Assembly: GCA_951812805.1 (NCBI GenBank)
Contig: CATOSZ010000017.1
Span: 31,660 to 95,659, forward strand
Direction: 5' to 3'
DNA from: an uncultured Alphaproteobacteria bacterium
GTDB lineage: Bacteria; Pseudomonadota; Alphaproteobacteria; GCA-2731375
DNA: 64,000 nt
The notes under the pieces were generated by a model. The model was not told the DNA's origin, searched no databases, and was given only the letters and a program-made list of their open reading frames with translations. The translations under genes were made by a program, and so were the position numbers. This document shows positions 9,512 to 18,335 of the stretch, one piece after another. Within the stretch, counting starts at the first letter, position 1, and each line of letters starts with the position of its first letter.

Positions 9512-10330
9512 CTAACGCGCATGGAACAGCCGCTTTCCGCCGATCTCAAAACTCTCGATCGCCGCACGCCCGGCGGGTGAGAGCAACCAGTCGATAAAGC
9601 GTTGCCCGGCCACCGCCTTCACGTGGGGATGGCGCTCCGGGTCGACCAGGATCGCGGCGTAGGTATTGCGCAGCCGGCTGTCCCCCTCGGACAGCACAAC
9701 GAGATTCCGGCGATTGCCGAAGCCGAGCCACGTCCCCCGGTCGGTCAGCGTATAGGCCCCCAGCGCCGCGGCCAGGTTCAAGGTCGCGCCCATGCCGGCC
9801 CCGAGTTCCCGGTACCAGAGGCCGGAAGCCTCCCCGGGGTCGACGCCGGCCTCGCGCCATAGCGCCTGCTCGCGCCTGTGGGTTCCGCTGTCGTCGCCGC
9901 GGCTGGCGAAGGGCGCGCGTGTCCGGGCGATGGCGCCCAGCGCCTGGACCACGTTCGCCTCCCCGGCGATTCCCGCCGGATCGTCCTTCGGGCCGACGAG
10001 CAGGAAATCGTTATGCATCACCTCGTGCCGTTGCCGCCCGAAGCCGGCGGCGACGAAGGCCTCCTCGCTCGCCCGGTGGTGCACGATCAGCACGTCCGCG
10101 TCGCCGTTCCGCGCCAGCCGCAGTGCGGCACCGGTGCCGACGGCGACGACGCGCACGGCGATCCCGCTTTCCCGGGTGAAGCGCGGCAGGATGTGGTCGA
10201 ACAGGCCCGAGTTCTGCGTCGACGTGGTCGAAGCCACGGTGATGAACGGCGCGTCCGCCCGGGCACCGGCCACGACGAACGCGGACGATGCGGCCAGGAA
10301 GAGACGCCTGGATATCGCCGCCCCGATCAC
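9512..10330 (-). CDS. tupA: Tungstate/molybdate ABC transporter substrate-binding protein
   Basis: Periplasmic binding protein (272 residues from the GTG at 10330) that delivers an oxyanion to the TupB permease. A signal peptide (SRRLFLAASSAFVVAGARA) is clear. Family motifs TTSTQNSGLF near the mature N-terminus and SRGDDSGTH in the middle are characteristic of TupA-type tungstate binders rather than ModA. The GTG start overlaps the tupC stop as GTGA; an in-frame upstream start would overlap tupC further and is less likely. Gene order on this strand is tupB-tupC-tupA. Tungstate versus molybdate preference cannot be decided by eye. Confidence 0.88.
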   Translation of the reverse strand: MIGAAISRRLFLAASSAFVVAGARADAPFITVASTTSTQNSGLFDHILPRFTRESGIAVRVVAVGTGAALRLARNGDADVLIVHHRASEEAFVAAGFGRQRHEVMHNDFLLVGPKDDPAGIAGEANVVQALGAIARTRAPFASRGDDSGTHRREQALWREAGVDPGEASGLWYRELGAGMGATLNLAAALGAYTLTDRGTWLGFGNRRNLVVLSEGDSRLRNTYAAILVDPERHPHVKAVAGQRFIDWLLSPAGRAAIESFEIGGKRLFHAR

Positions 10331-11094
10331 CCCTCTTCGATCCCGTCGTAGATCGAGCGCCGCCGCCACCACAACGGCTCGCCCGCGAGGAAGGCCCGGG
10401 CCAGGTCGTTCTCCGGCCCGGCGAAGAATTGCTCGGCCGGCGCCCGCTCCTTGATGCGCCCGCGATGAAGGAAGATTACCTCGTCAGCCAGGCGGCGGAC
10501 CTGGTTCAGGTCGTGACAGGTCATTACCACCTTGATCCCCTCGCCGCAGGCCCGGTTGATCAACTCCTCCACCAAATGGCCCGCGGCGGGATCGAGGTTG
10601 GCGGTCGGCTCGTCCAGGAACAGCACGGCCGGGCGCAGCACCAGCGCCCGGGCGAGCGCCAGGCGCTGCTGCTCACCGAAAGACAGCGCGCGGGCCGGCG
10701 CGTGGGCCAGGCGGGCAAGGCCGGTACGGTTGAGGATCTCGTCGATCCGCCGCTCACGCTCCGCTCCACCGACACCCCGGGCTCGGAGCGCGAAGGCCAG
10801 GTTCGCCCGGGCGGAACGGCGCAGCAACGTCGGGCGCTGGAAGACCATGGCCTGCGCCCGTCGGGCCGCGCCGGCGCCGGCGCCGTGCCAGCGCACCGTC
10901 CCCCGCTCCGGCGTGACGAGGCCGTGGGCGACCTTCAACAGCAGGCTTTTGCCAGCCCCGTTCGGGCCGATGATCAGGGTTCGCGACGGCTCGGCCGAAA
11001 GCGTGAGGTCGAGGTCCTTCAACACCCGCTTGCCGCCCCGCGTCAGCGAAACGCCGGCGAGTTCCAGCGGCAGAATATCGCCGACCCCGCTCAT
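10327..11094 (-). CDS. tupC: Tungstate/molybdate ABC transporter ATP-binding protein
   Basis: Cytoplasmic ATPase of the importer, 255 residues. Walker A is GPNGAGKS (about 43-50), the signature is LSFGEQQR, and Walker B is AVLFLDEPTANLD, followed by the switch His (CHDL). The start ATG at 11094 overlaps the permease stop as ATGA; the longer upstream frame is a shadow of the permease gene. With tupA and tupB it forms a complete importer. Such transporters feed cofactor synthesis for molybdo- or tungsto-enzymes, and two such enzymes are encoded in this window. Confidence 0.9.
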   Translation of the reverse strand: MSGVGDILPLELAGVSLTRGGKRVLKDLDLTLSAEPSRTLIIGPNGAGKSLLLKVAHGLVTPERGTVRWHGAGAGAARRAQAMVFQRPTLLRRSARANLAFALRARGVGGAERERRIDEILNRTGLARLAHAPARALSFGEQQRLALARALVLRPAVLFLDEPTANLDPAAGHLVEELINRACGEGIKVVMTCHDLNQVRRLADEVIFLHRGRIKERAPAEQFFAGPENDLARAFLAGEPLWWRRRSIYDGIEEG

Positions 11095-11798
11095 CCGCCG
11101 CGCCTCGCCTCGCCCAACTCCTTGGCGCCGTAAGCGGCGATATTGATCGCCAGCGACAGCCCGATCAGCACCAGGCCCAGCGCCAGGGCCAGCGACAGGT
11201 TGCCCTTGGAGACCTCGAGCGCGATCGCCGTCGTCATTACCCGGGTCACGTGATCGATGTTGCCACCGACGATCATCACCGCGCCGACCTCGGCGATCGC
11301 CCGCCCGAAACCGGCCAGCAACGCCGTCACCAGGGCGAAACGCGCATCCCACAACAGGGCCGCCAGCGCCATCACCGGCGGCACGGCGAGGGAGCGGAAG
11401 GTCTCGCGATATTCCTCCCACAGGCTTTCGATCACCTGGCGGGCAAGCGAGGCGACGATCGGCACCACCAGCACCACCTGGGCGGCGATCATCGCGGCCG
11501 GCGTGAACAGCAGGCCCAGCACGCCGAGCGGCCCGGCGCGGGAGACCAGCAGATAGACCACCAGGCCGACGACGACTGGCGGCAGGCCCATCATCACGTT
11601 GAGGGCGACGATGGCGACCTTGCGTCCGGGAAAGCGTTGCAGCGCCAGCAGCGCGCCGAGCGGCAGCCCGATCAGCGCGGCGATCAGCACCGCGCTCAGG
11701 CTGACCTCGAGCGAGAGGCCGATGATCTCCAGCAACCGCGCGTCGCGCTCGACCAGCAGGGCCAGCGCTTGGGCGAAGGCCTGGCGAACCTCGTCCAT
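11091..11798 (-). CDS. tupB: Tungstate/molybdate ABC transporter permease
   Basis: Inner-membrane subunit of 235 residues with about five to six hydrophobic segments. The binding-protein-dependent transport signature lies around EEYRETFRSLAVPP, the loop that docks on the ATPase. Phrases such as LPPVVVGLVVYLLVSRAGPLG are typical of TupB/ModB-like permeases. It is first in the tup operon on the minus strand and lies 16 bases downstream of the prfC stop, so it may be read through from prfC. Confidence 0.88.
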   Translation of the reverse strand: MDEVRQAFAQALALLVERDARLLEIIGLSLEVSLSAVLIAALIGLPLGALLALQRFPGRKVAIVALNVMMGLPPVVVGLVVYLLVSRAGPLGVLGLLFTPAAMIAAQVVLVVPIVASLARQVIESLWEEYRETFRSLAVPPVMALAALLWDARFALVTALLAGFGRAIAEVGAVMIVGGNIDHVTRVMTTAIALEVSKGNLSLALALGLVLIGLSLAINIAAYGAKELGEARRGG

Positions 11799-11814
11799 CA
11801 GCCCGGGCGGCCCT

Positions 11815-13431
11815 TCAGGCGGCCGCCTCGGGCGCCGCCTCGAGCGTCTTCAGGAAGCGGATGTCGGGCCACTTCTCGACCGCGTTCTCCAGGTGCCAGG
11901 CGTTGCGGGCGAGGAAGACGGGCGTGCCGTCGTGGTCGTCGGCGATGGCCGACTTGTTGCCGTCGAGAAAGCGCTTCATGGCCGTGGAATCGCTTGCCGC
12001 CAGCCAGCGCGCCGTATCCAGCGCGACGGGCGTGAAACGGACCGGCACGTCGTATTCCGTGCGAATGCGATCGGCCAGCACGTCGAACTGCAAGGCGCCG
12101 TGCACGCCGACGATCCAGTTGGAGCCGATGCGCGTGCGAAAGGCCCGCGCCACCCCCTCCTCCGCCAGCTGCGTGAGCGCCCGGCCGAGATGCTTGGCCC
12201 GGAGCGGGTCGGTCGGCGAGACGCCCATCAGCAGCTCCGGCGCGAAACTCGGCACGCCGGTGAAGTTGATCTTCTCGCCCTCGGTCAGCGTGTCGCCGAT
12301 GCGCAGGTTGCCGTGGTTGGGAATGCCGATGATGTCGCCGGGCCAGGCGTCCTCCGCCGTCTCCCGCTCCTGCGCCAGGAACATTTGCGGATTGTGCAGG
12401 GCGATCGACTTGCCGCTGCGCACCGCATGCAGCTTCATGCCGCGCCGGAAATGGCCCGATGTGATGCGGAAGAAGGCGATGCGGTCGCGATGCTTGGGAT
12501 CCATGTTCGCCTGGATCTTGAAGACGAAGCCGGACACCTTCTCCTCGTCGGGCGCGACCTCGCGAACGCAGGCGGTGCGCCCGCCGGGCGGCGGTGCCAG
12601 GCGGACCAACCCCTCCAGCAACTCGCGCACGCCGAAATTATTGATCGCCGAGCCGAAGAACACCGGGCTCAAGTGGCCTTCCCGGTAGCTCTGCACGTCG
12701 AGTGGCGGGCACAGGCCGACCGCCGTTTCCAGCTCGTCACGCAGCTGGCTCGCCGCATCCCAGGGCAACACCTCGTCGAGCGCCGGATCGTCCAGCCCCT
12801 TCAAAACGCGGGCCTCATCCGGATCCTCGTCCAACGCGCCGGCCGGCCCGCCCTTCTTCAGCAGCAGCAGCCGGTCGCCCAGCACGTCGTAACAGCCGTG
12901 GAAGCTGCGCCCCATGCCGATCGGCCAGCTGGCCGGCGTGACGTCGAGAGCCAAGGTTTCCTCGATCTCCTGCATCAGCTCGAAGGGGTCGCGGCTTTCG
13001 CGGTCGAGCTTGTTGATGAAGGTGATGATGGGCACGTCGCGCAGGCGGCAGACCTCGAACAGCTTGCGGGTCTGCGCCTCGATGCCCTTGGCCGCGTCGA
13101 TCACCATGACCGCGCTGTCGACGGCGGAGAGCGTGCGGTAGGTGTCCTCGGAGAAATCCTCGTGGCCGGGCGTATCCAGCAGGTTGAAGGTGCAGCCGCC
13201 ATAATCGTAGGTCATGACCGAGGAGGCGACGGAGATGCCCCGTTCCGCCTCCACCTTCATCCAGTCCGAGCGCGTACGACGCACGTTGCCCCGCGCCTTC
13301 ACCGCGCCCGACAGCTGGATCGCGCCACCGAACAGCAACAGCTTCTCGGTCAGCGTCGTCTTGCCCGCGTCGGGATGCGAGATGATCGCGAAAGTCCGCC
13401 GGCGCGCAATGTTGCCCGCGAGGTTGCTCAT
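11815..13431 (-). CDS. prfC: Peptide chain release factor 3
   Basis: GTPase that removes RF1/RF2 from the ribosome after termination. The 538-residue product from the ATG at 13431 begins with the translational GTPase domain: P-loop SHPDAGKT (about 18-25), G3 DTPGHEDF and G4 NKLDRE. EF-Tu-like domain 2 and the RF3 C-terminal domain follow; length matches the family (about 530). The longer frame starting at 13587 adds an unrelated N-terminus across the intergenic gap and is rejected. It is divergent from the deacylase gene at 13520; the gap holds an AT-rich TATATAAA stretch near 13465 that may belong to a promoter. Confidence 0.95.
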   Translation of the reverse strand: MSNLAGNIARRRTFAIISHPDAGKTTLTEKLLLFGGAIQLSGAVKARGNVRRTRSDWMKVEAERGISVASSVMTYDYGGCTFNLLDTPGHEDFSEDTYRTLSAVDSAVMVIDAAKGIEAQTRKLFEVCRLRDVPIITFINKLDRESRDPFELMQEIEETLALDVTPASWPIGMGRSFHGCYDVLGDRLLLLKKGGPAGALDEDPDEARVLKGLDDPALDEVLPWDAASQLRDELETAVGLCPPLDVQSYREGHLSPVFFGSAINNFGVRELLEGLVRLAPPPGGRTACVREVAPDEEKVSGFVFKIQANMDPKHRDRIAFFRITSGHFRRGMKLHAVRSGKSIALHNPQMFLAQERETAEDAWPGDIIGIPNHGNLRIGDTLTEGEKINFTGVPSFAPELLMGVSPTDPLRAKHLGRALTQLAEEGVARAFRTRIGSNWIVGVHGALQFDVLADRIRTEYDVPVRFTPVALDTARWLAASDSTAMKRFLDGNKSAIADDHDGTPVFLARNAWHLENAVEKWPDIRFLKTLEAAPEAAA

Positions 13432-13519
13432 GGGGGAGTTCCAAATTGCTGCCCGAAGACTCGCTATATAAAGTCCCCGGCCCGGCTTGAACAGGCCGGT
13501 GAGCGCAAGGAGGGCGACG

Positions 13520-14545
13520 ATGAGCACGAACGACGACCTGGCCGAGAGCGCCATTACTTGCCCCATCGACTTCGAGGCCGACGGCAAGCAGTGCGACTAT
13601 CTCCGCCTGCCCCATTCCGTCACCCGCTCGGCCTACGGCTGGCTGCCCTCGCCCATCGTCTGTCTGAAGAACGGCGAGGGGCCGACGGTTCTGCTGATGG
13701 CAGGCGTGCACGGCGACGAGTTCGAGGGGCAGGTAACGCTCGCCAAGCTCGCCCATACGCTCGCGCCCGAGGCCATTCGCGGCCGCGTGATCATCCTGCC
13801 GATGGCGAACTTTCCCGCCGCGCAGGCGAGCCAACGGGTCTCGCCGATCGACGACGCCAACCTGAACCGGGTCTTCCCCGGCGATGCCCGCGGCGGGCTC
13901 ACCCGGCAGATCGCCCACTATATCGAGCGCCGGCTGATGCCGATGGTCGACTATGTCTTCGACCTGCACAGCGGTGGCAGCTCGCTGCATTACCTGCCGA
14001 CGACCCTGCTGACCTGGAGCGACGACGCGGGCGAGCGCGAGGCCGAAATCGCCTTCGCCGACGCCTTTGGCAGTCCCTTCGCCTGCTTCTTCGCCGGCGG
14101 CCACGGCGGAACCAGCAGCGTCGCCGCGGCCGAGCGACAGGGTGCGCGCGGCGTGACGGTCGAAATGGGCGGCAGCGGCCTCGTCTCACCCGACGCCCTC
14201 GCCTGTTGCGAGCGCGGTGTGCGGCGCTGGCTCGCCCATGTCGGCGTCACGGCGCCCCTGCCCGCCTCGCCCGACGATCCGAAACCCCGCCTGGTGCACG
14301 CCATGACGCCCGAAAGCTTCGTCTTCGCCCGGCACGCCGGCGTGTTCGAGCCCGCCGTCGAGCTCGGCGCCGAGGTGGTCGCCGGCCAGCTTGCCGCCCG
14401 CTTGCACGATGTCGAGACGCCCTGGGACGCGCCGCGGGACGTCTTCTTCGAGGCCGACGGCGTCGTCATCTGCCGGCGCGCCTTCGGACGGGCCGAACGG
14501 GGCGATTGCCTGTTCCATCTCGGCTGCCCCCCGCCGCCCGCGTGA
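13520..14545 (+). CDS. Zinc deacylase, aspartoacylase/AstE family (DoeB-like)
   Basis: Zn-dependent carboxypeptidase-like amidohydrolase of 341 residues. The first metal motif GVHGDEFEG gives His64 and Glu67, and the third ligand is in FDLHSGG near 150. The start at 13520 is chosen for its ribosome site (AAGGAGG, 7 bases upstream). The length and the SQRVSPIDDANLNRVFPG stretch resemble DoeB, the N-acetyl-diaminobutyrate deacetylase of ectoine breakdown, but no other ectoine gene is nearby, so substrate is open. The gene lies directly upstream of the molybdenum hydroxylase operon. Confidence 0.8.
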   Translation: MSTNDDLAESAITCPIDFEADGKQCDYLRLPHSVTRSAYGWLPSPIVCLKNGEGPTVLLMAGVHGDEFEGQVTLAKLAHTLAPEAIRGRVIILPMANFPAAQASQRVSPIDDANLNRVFPGDARGGLTRQIAHYIERRLMPMVDYVFDLHSGGSSLHYLPTTLLTWSDDAGEREAEIAFADAFGSPFACFFAGGHGGTSSVAAAERQGARGVTVEMGGSGLVSPDALACCERGVRRWLAHVGVTAPLPASPDDPKPRLVHAMTPESFVFARHAGVFEPAVELGAEVVAGQLAARLHDVETPWDAPRDVFFEADGVVICRRAFGRAERGDCLFHLGCPPPPA

Positions 14546-14608
14546 CAGCGGGGTCCGGCTTGCCGTAAGACAAGAGATCAGTCCGATCACGGCCCGAGCC
14601 CTGAAACC

Positions 14609-15460
14609 ATGAAGCCGCCGCCCTTCGACTACGCCCGACCGGAAAGCCTCGAGGAGGCGCTCGACCTGCTGGCCCGGCACGGCGACGAGGCCAAGCTGCT
14701 GGCCGGCGGCCAGAGCCTGATGGCGATGCTGAACTTCCGCCTGCTGGCACCGGCAATCCTGGTCGACATCAACCGGCTGGACCGCCTCGCCGGCATCGAG
14801 GAGGGCGATGGTCGACTGAGTATCGGCGCCCTCACCCGCCATCACGCACTGGAAACCTCGGACCTCGTCGCCGAACGCCTGCCCGTGCTGCACGCGGCCA
14901 TGGGCCATGTCGCCCATCTCGCCATCCGCAATCGCGGCACCGTCGGCGGCAGCCTGGCGCACGCCGATCCCGCCGCCGAGCTGCCCGCCATGATGTGCCT
15001 GCTCGACGCCACCCTGCGGGTGGCCGGGCCGGCGGGAACGCGCGAGATCTCGGTGCATGACTTTTTCACCGGCGCGCTGGAAACCGCGCTCGGCGACGAC
15101 GAGATCCTGCTGGGCATCGACCTGCCGTCGCTGCCCCCCGGGACGGCCTGGGGCTTCGAGGAATTCTCGCGCCGCGCCGGCGACTTTGCGCTCGCCGGTG
15201 TGGCGGTGCTGGTCGAGCCGACGGGCGCGGTTCGCCTGGCCCTGCTCGGCGTCGACGAAACCCCCGTCAGGGCCCGGGCGGCTGAGGCCGAACTGGCGCG
15301 CGGCGCGCTGTCCGATGCCGCCGTCGGCCAGGCCGTCGAAGCGCTGCGGGCCGAGATCTCGCCGCTGGACGACCTGCATGCGGGCGCCGACTATCGCCGC
15401 CATCTGGCCGGCGTCCTGACGACCCGCGCGCTGGCCGCCGCCCGGGCGCGACTGGCGTGA
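14609..15460 (+). CDS. Molybdenum hydroxylase FAD subunit (CoxM-like)
   Basis: Medium subunit of a xanthine dehydrogenase-family enzyme that passes electrons from the 2Fe-2S subunit to an acceptor. The FAD-binding motifs AGGQSLMAMLNFRL (about 31-44) and TVGGSLAHADPAAELP (about 111-126) are standard. Length (283) is normal for CoxM/CutM proteins. Its stop overlaps the GTG start of the small subunit (GTGA). With the two following genes it makes the full three-subunit enzyme. The function of the enzyme is not fixed by this subunit. Confidence 0.9.
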   Translation: MKPPPFDYARPESLEEALDLLARHGDEAKLLAGGQSLMAMLNFRLLAPAILVDINRLDRLAGIEEGDGRLSIGALTRHHALETSDLVAERLPVLHAAMGHVAHLAIRNRGTVGGSLAHADPAAELPAMMCLLDATLRVAGPAGTREISVHDFFTGALETALGDDEILLGIDLPSLPPGTAWGFEEFSRRAGDFALAGVAVLVEPTGAVRLALLGVDETPVRARAAEAELARGALSDAAVGQAVEALRAEISPLDDLHAGADYRRHLAGVLTTRALAAARARLA

Positions 15461-15942
15461 GCGGGCGGCACACCATCACGGTCACGGTCAACGGCCGGGC
15501 CTATACGCGGGAGGTGGCACCCCGCCTGCTGCTCGCCGATTTTCTGCGCGAGGAACTCGGCCTGACCGGCACCCATGTCGGCTGCGAACACGGGATCTGC
15601 GGTGCCTGCACGGTGCTGATCGACGGCGACAGCGCGCGCTCGTGCCTCACGCTCGCCGTCCAGTGCGACGGCGCCGAGGTCGGAACCATCGAAGGCCTCG
15701 GCCGGGTCGCGGACCTCGGCCGCTTGCAGCAGGCCTTTCGCGAACACCACGCCCTGCAATGCGGCTTCTGCACGGCGGGCATGTTGATAACGGTCACCGA
15801 CCTGCTGGCCAAGTATCCGCTGGCAAGCGAGGCCGACATCCGCGAGGGCCTCTCCGGCAACCTCTGCCGCTGTACCGGCTACGAGAACATCGTCCGCGCG
15901 GTCCAGGATCTGGTCGCGGCGCGCGAGGCCGATCCGGCATGA
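15457..15942 (+). CDS. Molybdenum hydroxylase 2Fe-2S subunit (CoxS-like)
   Basis: Small iron-sulphur subunit, 161 residues, with both clusters intact. The plant-ferredoxin type cluster uses Cys43, Cys48, Cys51 and Cys63 (CEHGICGAC...C); the second cluster uses Cys102, Cys105, Cys137 and Cys139 (CGFC...CRC). It starts with GTG overlapping the FAD subunit stop and ends overlapping the ATG of the large subunit, which gives strict translational coupling and implies equal subunit amounts. No export signal is seen, so the complex is cytoplasmic. Confidence 0.95.
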   Translation: MSGRHTITVTVNGRAYTREVAPRLLLADFLREELGLTGTHVGCEHGICGACTVLIDGDSARSCLTLAVQCDGAEVGTIEGLGRVADLGRLQQAFREHHALQCGFCTAGMLITVTDLLAKYPLASEADIREGLSGNLCRCTGYENIVRAVQDLVAAREADPA

Positions 15943-18335
15943 GCGAGACGCAACGCCCCAAGTCCGTCGGCGCCCGGGTCCAACGCCTCGAGGACCCACG
16001 CCTGCTGGCCGGCCGCGGCCGGTTCACCGACGATCACCGCGCGCCCGACACCTTGCACCTGGCCTTCCGCCGGTCCGAAGAGGCGCATGCGCGGATCCTG
16101 GCCATCGACACCGCGACGGCCGCCGCCATGCCCGGCGTCGTCGCCGTCTTCACCGCCGCCGACCTCGCGGGCGAGATCCGCCCGGTCCGCGCCGAGAGCC
16201 GCATGCGGGACTATTACGCGACCGAGTTCGTCGCCCTGGCGACGAACAAGGTGCGCTATGTCGGGGAAGCCATCGCCGTCGTCGCGGCGGAAAGCCGGTA
16301 CCTGGCCGAGGATGCGGCGGCGGAGATCGAGGTCGACTTCGAGAGCCTGCCGCCGCTCGGCGATACCGACGCCGCGCTCGCCGAGGGGGCCGCGTTGCTG
16401 CACGAGGAGGCCGCCAGCAACGTCATCGCGCGCCGTGAATTCGCGCGGGGCGAGGTGGAGGAGGCCTTCTTCGCCGCGCCGCACCGGGTCGGCGGGCGCT
16501 TCCGCATGCACCGCAAGACCCCGGCGGCGATCGAGAACCGCGCCTACCGGGCCGAGTTCGATCCCGGCCGCGGCCATCTGACCGTGCATTCCGCCACCCA
16601 GGTGCCGGGCCTGATCCGCGACGCGCTCGCCGAGATCCTCGACCTGCCGGGCAGCCGCCTGCGCGTCGTCGCCGGCGACGTCGGCGGCGGCTTCGGCGGC
16701 AAGGCCTCGCTCTATCCCGAGGAGGTCGTGGTCGCCGCGCTCGCCCGGCGGCTGGAGGCGACGGTGAAATGGACCGGCGACCGGCTGGAGGATTTGACGA
16801 CGACCAGCCAGGCCTTCGACGAAGTGGTCGAAGCGGAACTGGCCTTCGACGGCGCCGGCCGCCTGCTGGGCCTCACCGCCGAGGTCGTGGGCGACGTCGG
16901 CGCCTACTCGATCTATCCCTGGACCGCGTCGCTGGAACCGGTGCAGGTGATCAGCTTCCTGCCCGGCCCCTACCGGCTGCCGGCCTACCGGGGCGCGGTC
17001 AGGGCCGTCGCCACCAACAAGCCGCCGATGGGACCCTACAGGGGCGTCGGCCGCCCGGTCTCCGTCTTCGTGATGGAACGGCTGATCGACATGGCGGCGT
17101 CCAAGCTCGGCCTCGACCCGGTCGAGATGCGCCGGCGCAACCTGGTCGCGGCGGACGAGTTTCCCTATCGCGCCGGCTCCGGCCTGATGTGGGACCGCTC
17201 CGGCTTTCACGAATGCCTCGAGGCGGCCGTCGCGGAAATCGACTATGCCGGCCGTCGCGCGGCTCAGTCGGCCGGCCCCGGCGCGGACGGTCGCCTGATC
17301 GGCATCGGCGTCGCCTCCTATGCGGAGCTGACGGGCATCGGCTCGCGCATCTCCGCCGCGCCCGGCATGCCGATCAACACCGGGACCGAGACGGCGACGA
17401 TCCAGCTGGACTCGACCGGCGCCGTCCGCGCCGCCTTCGGCATCGCCAGCCACGGCCAGGGGCTGGAGACGACGCTCGCCCAGGTGATCGCCGACGAGCT
17501 GGGGGTGGCGCCGGACGCGGTCGAGATCGTCCAGGGCGACAGCGCCGCCGTACCGCACGGCACCGGCACCTACGCCAGCCGCAGCACGGTGCTGGCCGGC
17601 GGCGCCGCCATCCTCTCCGCCCGGGGCTTGCGCGAACGCATCGTCCAGGTCGCGGCCCTGCTGTTCGAGGCGGCGGCCGACGACGTCGAGATCACCGACG
17701 GCATCGTCGCCGTCGCCGGCACCGACCGGCGGATGAGCTTCCGCGAGCTGGCCAAGGCCTTCTATTCCGAGATGGGCCGCCTGCCGCGCGAGGTGCGCGA
17801 CGAGCTCGCCCTGGAGGTGACGCGGGTCTACGACCCATTCTTCGGCACCACCACCTCGGCCACCCACATCGCCGTCGTCGCCGTCGATCCGGAGACCTGC
17901 GAGGTCGAAGTGCTGGACTACGCTGTCGCCGAGGACTGCGGGCGGGTCATCAACCCGGCCATCGTCGACGGCCAGGTGCACGGCGGCGTCGCCCAGGGCA
18001 TCGGCGCCGCGCTGTTCGAAGAAGTCCGCCACGATGCGGACGGGCAGTGCCTCACCGGCAGCTTCGTCGACTATGTCGTGCCCTCGGCGGCGGAGATCCC
18101 GGCGATCAGCGTTACTCATGTCGAAAGCGTGCTGCCCGCGACCGAGGGCGGCTTTCGCGGCATGGGCGAAGGCGGCACGATCGGCGCCACGGGCGCCATC
18201 GCCAACGCGGTGACGGACGCGCTCCGCCCGCTCGACATCGACATCATGGAACTGCCGGTGACGCCGGAACGCCTGTTCCGGCTGATCCAGAACGCAAAGA
18301 TAAATGCGAAGACGAAGGAGCGAGACGAGACATGA
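15939..18335 (+). CDS. Molybdenum hydroxylase large Mo-cofactor subunit (CoxL-like, not form I)
   Basis: Catalytic subunit of 798 residues binding the Mo-MCD cofactor. Family hallmarks include GGGFGGKASLYPEE, GPYRGVGRP and the catalytic Glu region GEGGTIGATGAIANAV near the C-terminus. The CO-dehydrogenase form I signature (AYRCSFR) is absent and GPYRGVGRP stands in its place, so this is a form II-like or other aldehyde/heterocycle hydroxylase. ATG at 15939 overlaps the small-subunit stop; a longer upstream frame is a shadow. The short-chain dehydrogenase gene overlaps its end by 4 bases. Confidence 0.9.
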   Translation: MSETQRPKSVGARVQRLEDPRLLAGRGRFTDDHRAPDTLHLAFRRSEEAHARILAIDTATAAAMPGVVAVFTAADLAGEIRPVRAESRMRDYYATEFVALATNKVRYVGEAIAVVAAESRYLAEDAAAEIEVDFESLPPLGDTDAALAEGAALLHEEAASNVIARREFARGEVEEAFFAAPHRVGGRFRMHRKTPAAIENRAYRAEFDPGRGHLTVHSATQVPGLIRDALAEILDLPGSRLRVVAGDVGGGFGGKASLYPEEVVVAALARRLEATVKWTGDRLEDLTTTSQAFDEVVEAELAFDGAGRLLGLTAEVVGDVGAYSIYPWTASLEPVQVISFLPGPYRLPAYRGAVRAVATNKPPMGPYRGVGRPVSVFVMERLIDMAASKLGLDPVEMRRRNLVAADEFPYRAGSGLMWDRSGFHECLEAAVAEIDYAGRRAAQSAGPGADGRLIGIGVASYAELTGIGSRISAAPGMPINTGTETATIQLDSTGAVRAAFGIASHGQGLETTLAQVIADELGVAPDAVEIVQGDSAAVPHGTGTYASRSTVLAGGAAILSARGLRERIVQVAALLFEAAADDVEITDGIVAVAGTDRRMSFRELAKAFYSEMGRLPREVRDELALEVTRVYDPFFGTTTSATHIAVVAVDPETCEVEVLDYAVAEDCGRVINPAIVDGQVHGGVAQGIGAALFEEVRHDADGQCLTGSFVDYVVPSAAEIPAISVTHVESVLPATEGGFRGMGEGGTIGATGAIANAVTDALRPLDIDIMELPVTPERLFRLIQNAKINAKTKERDET

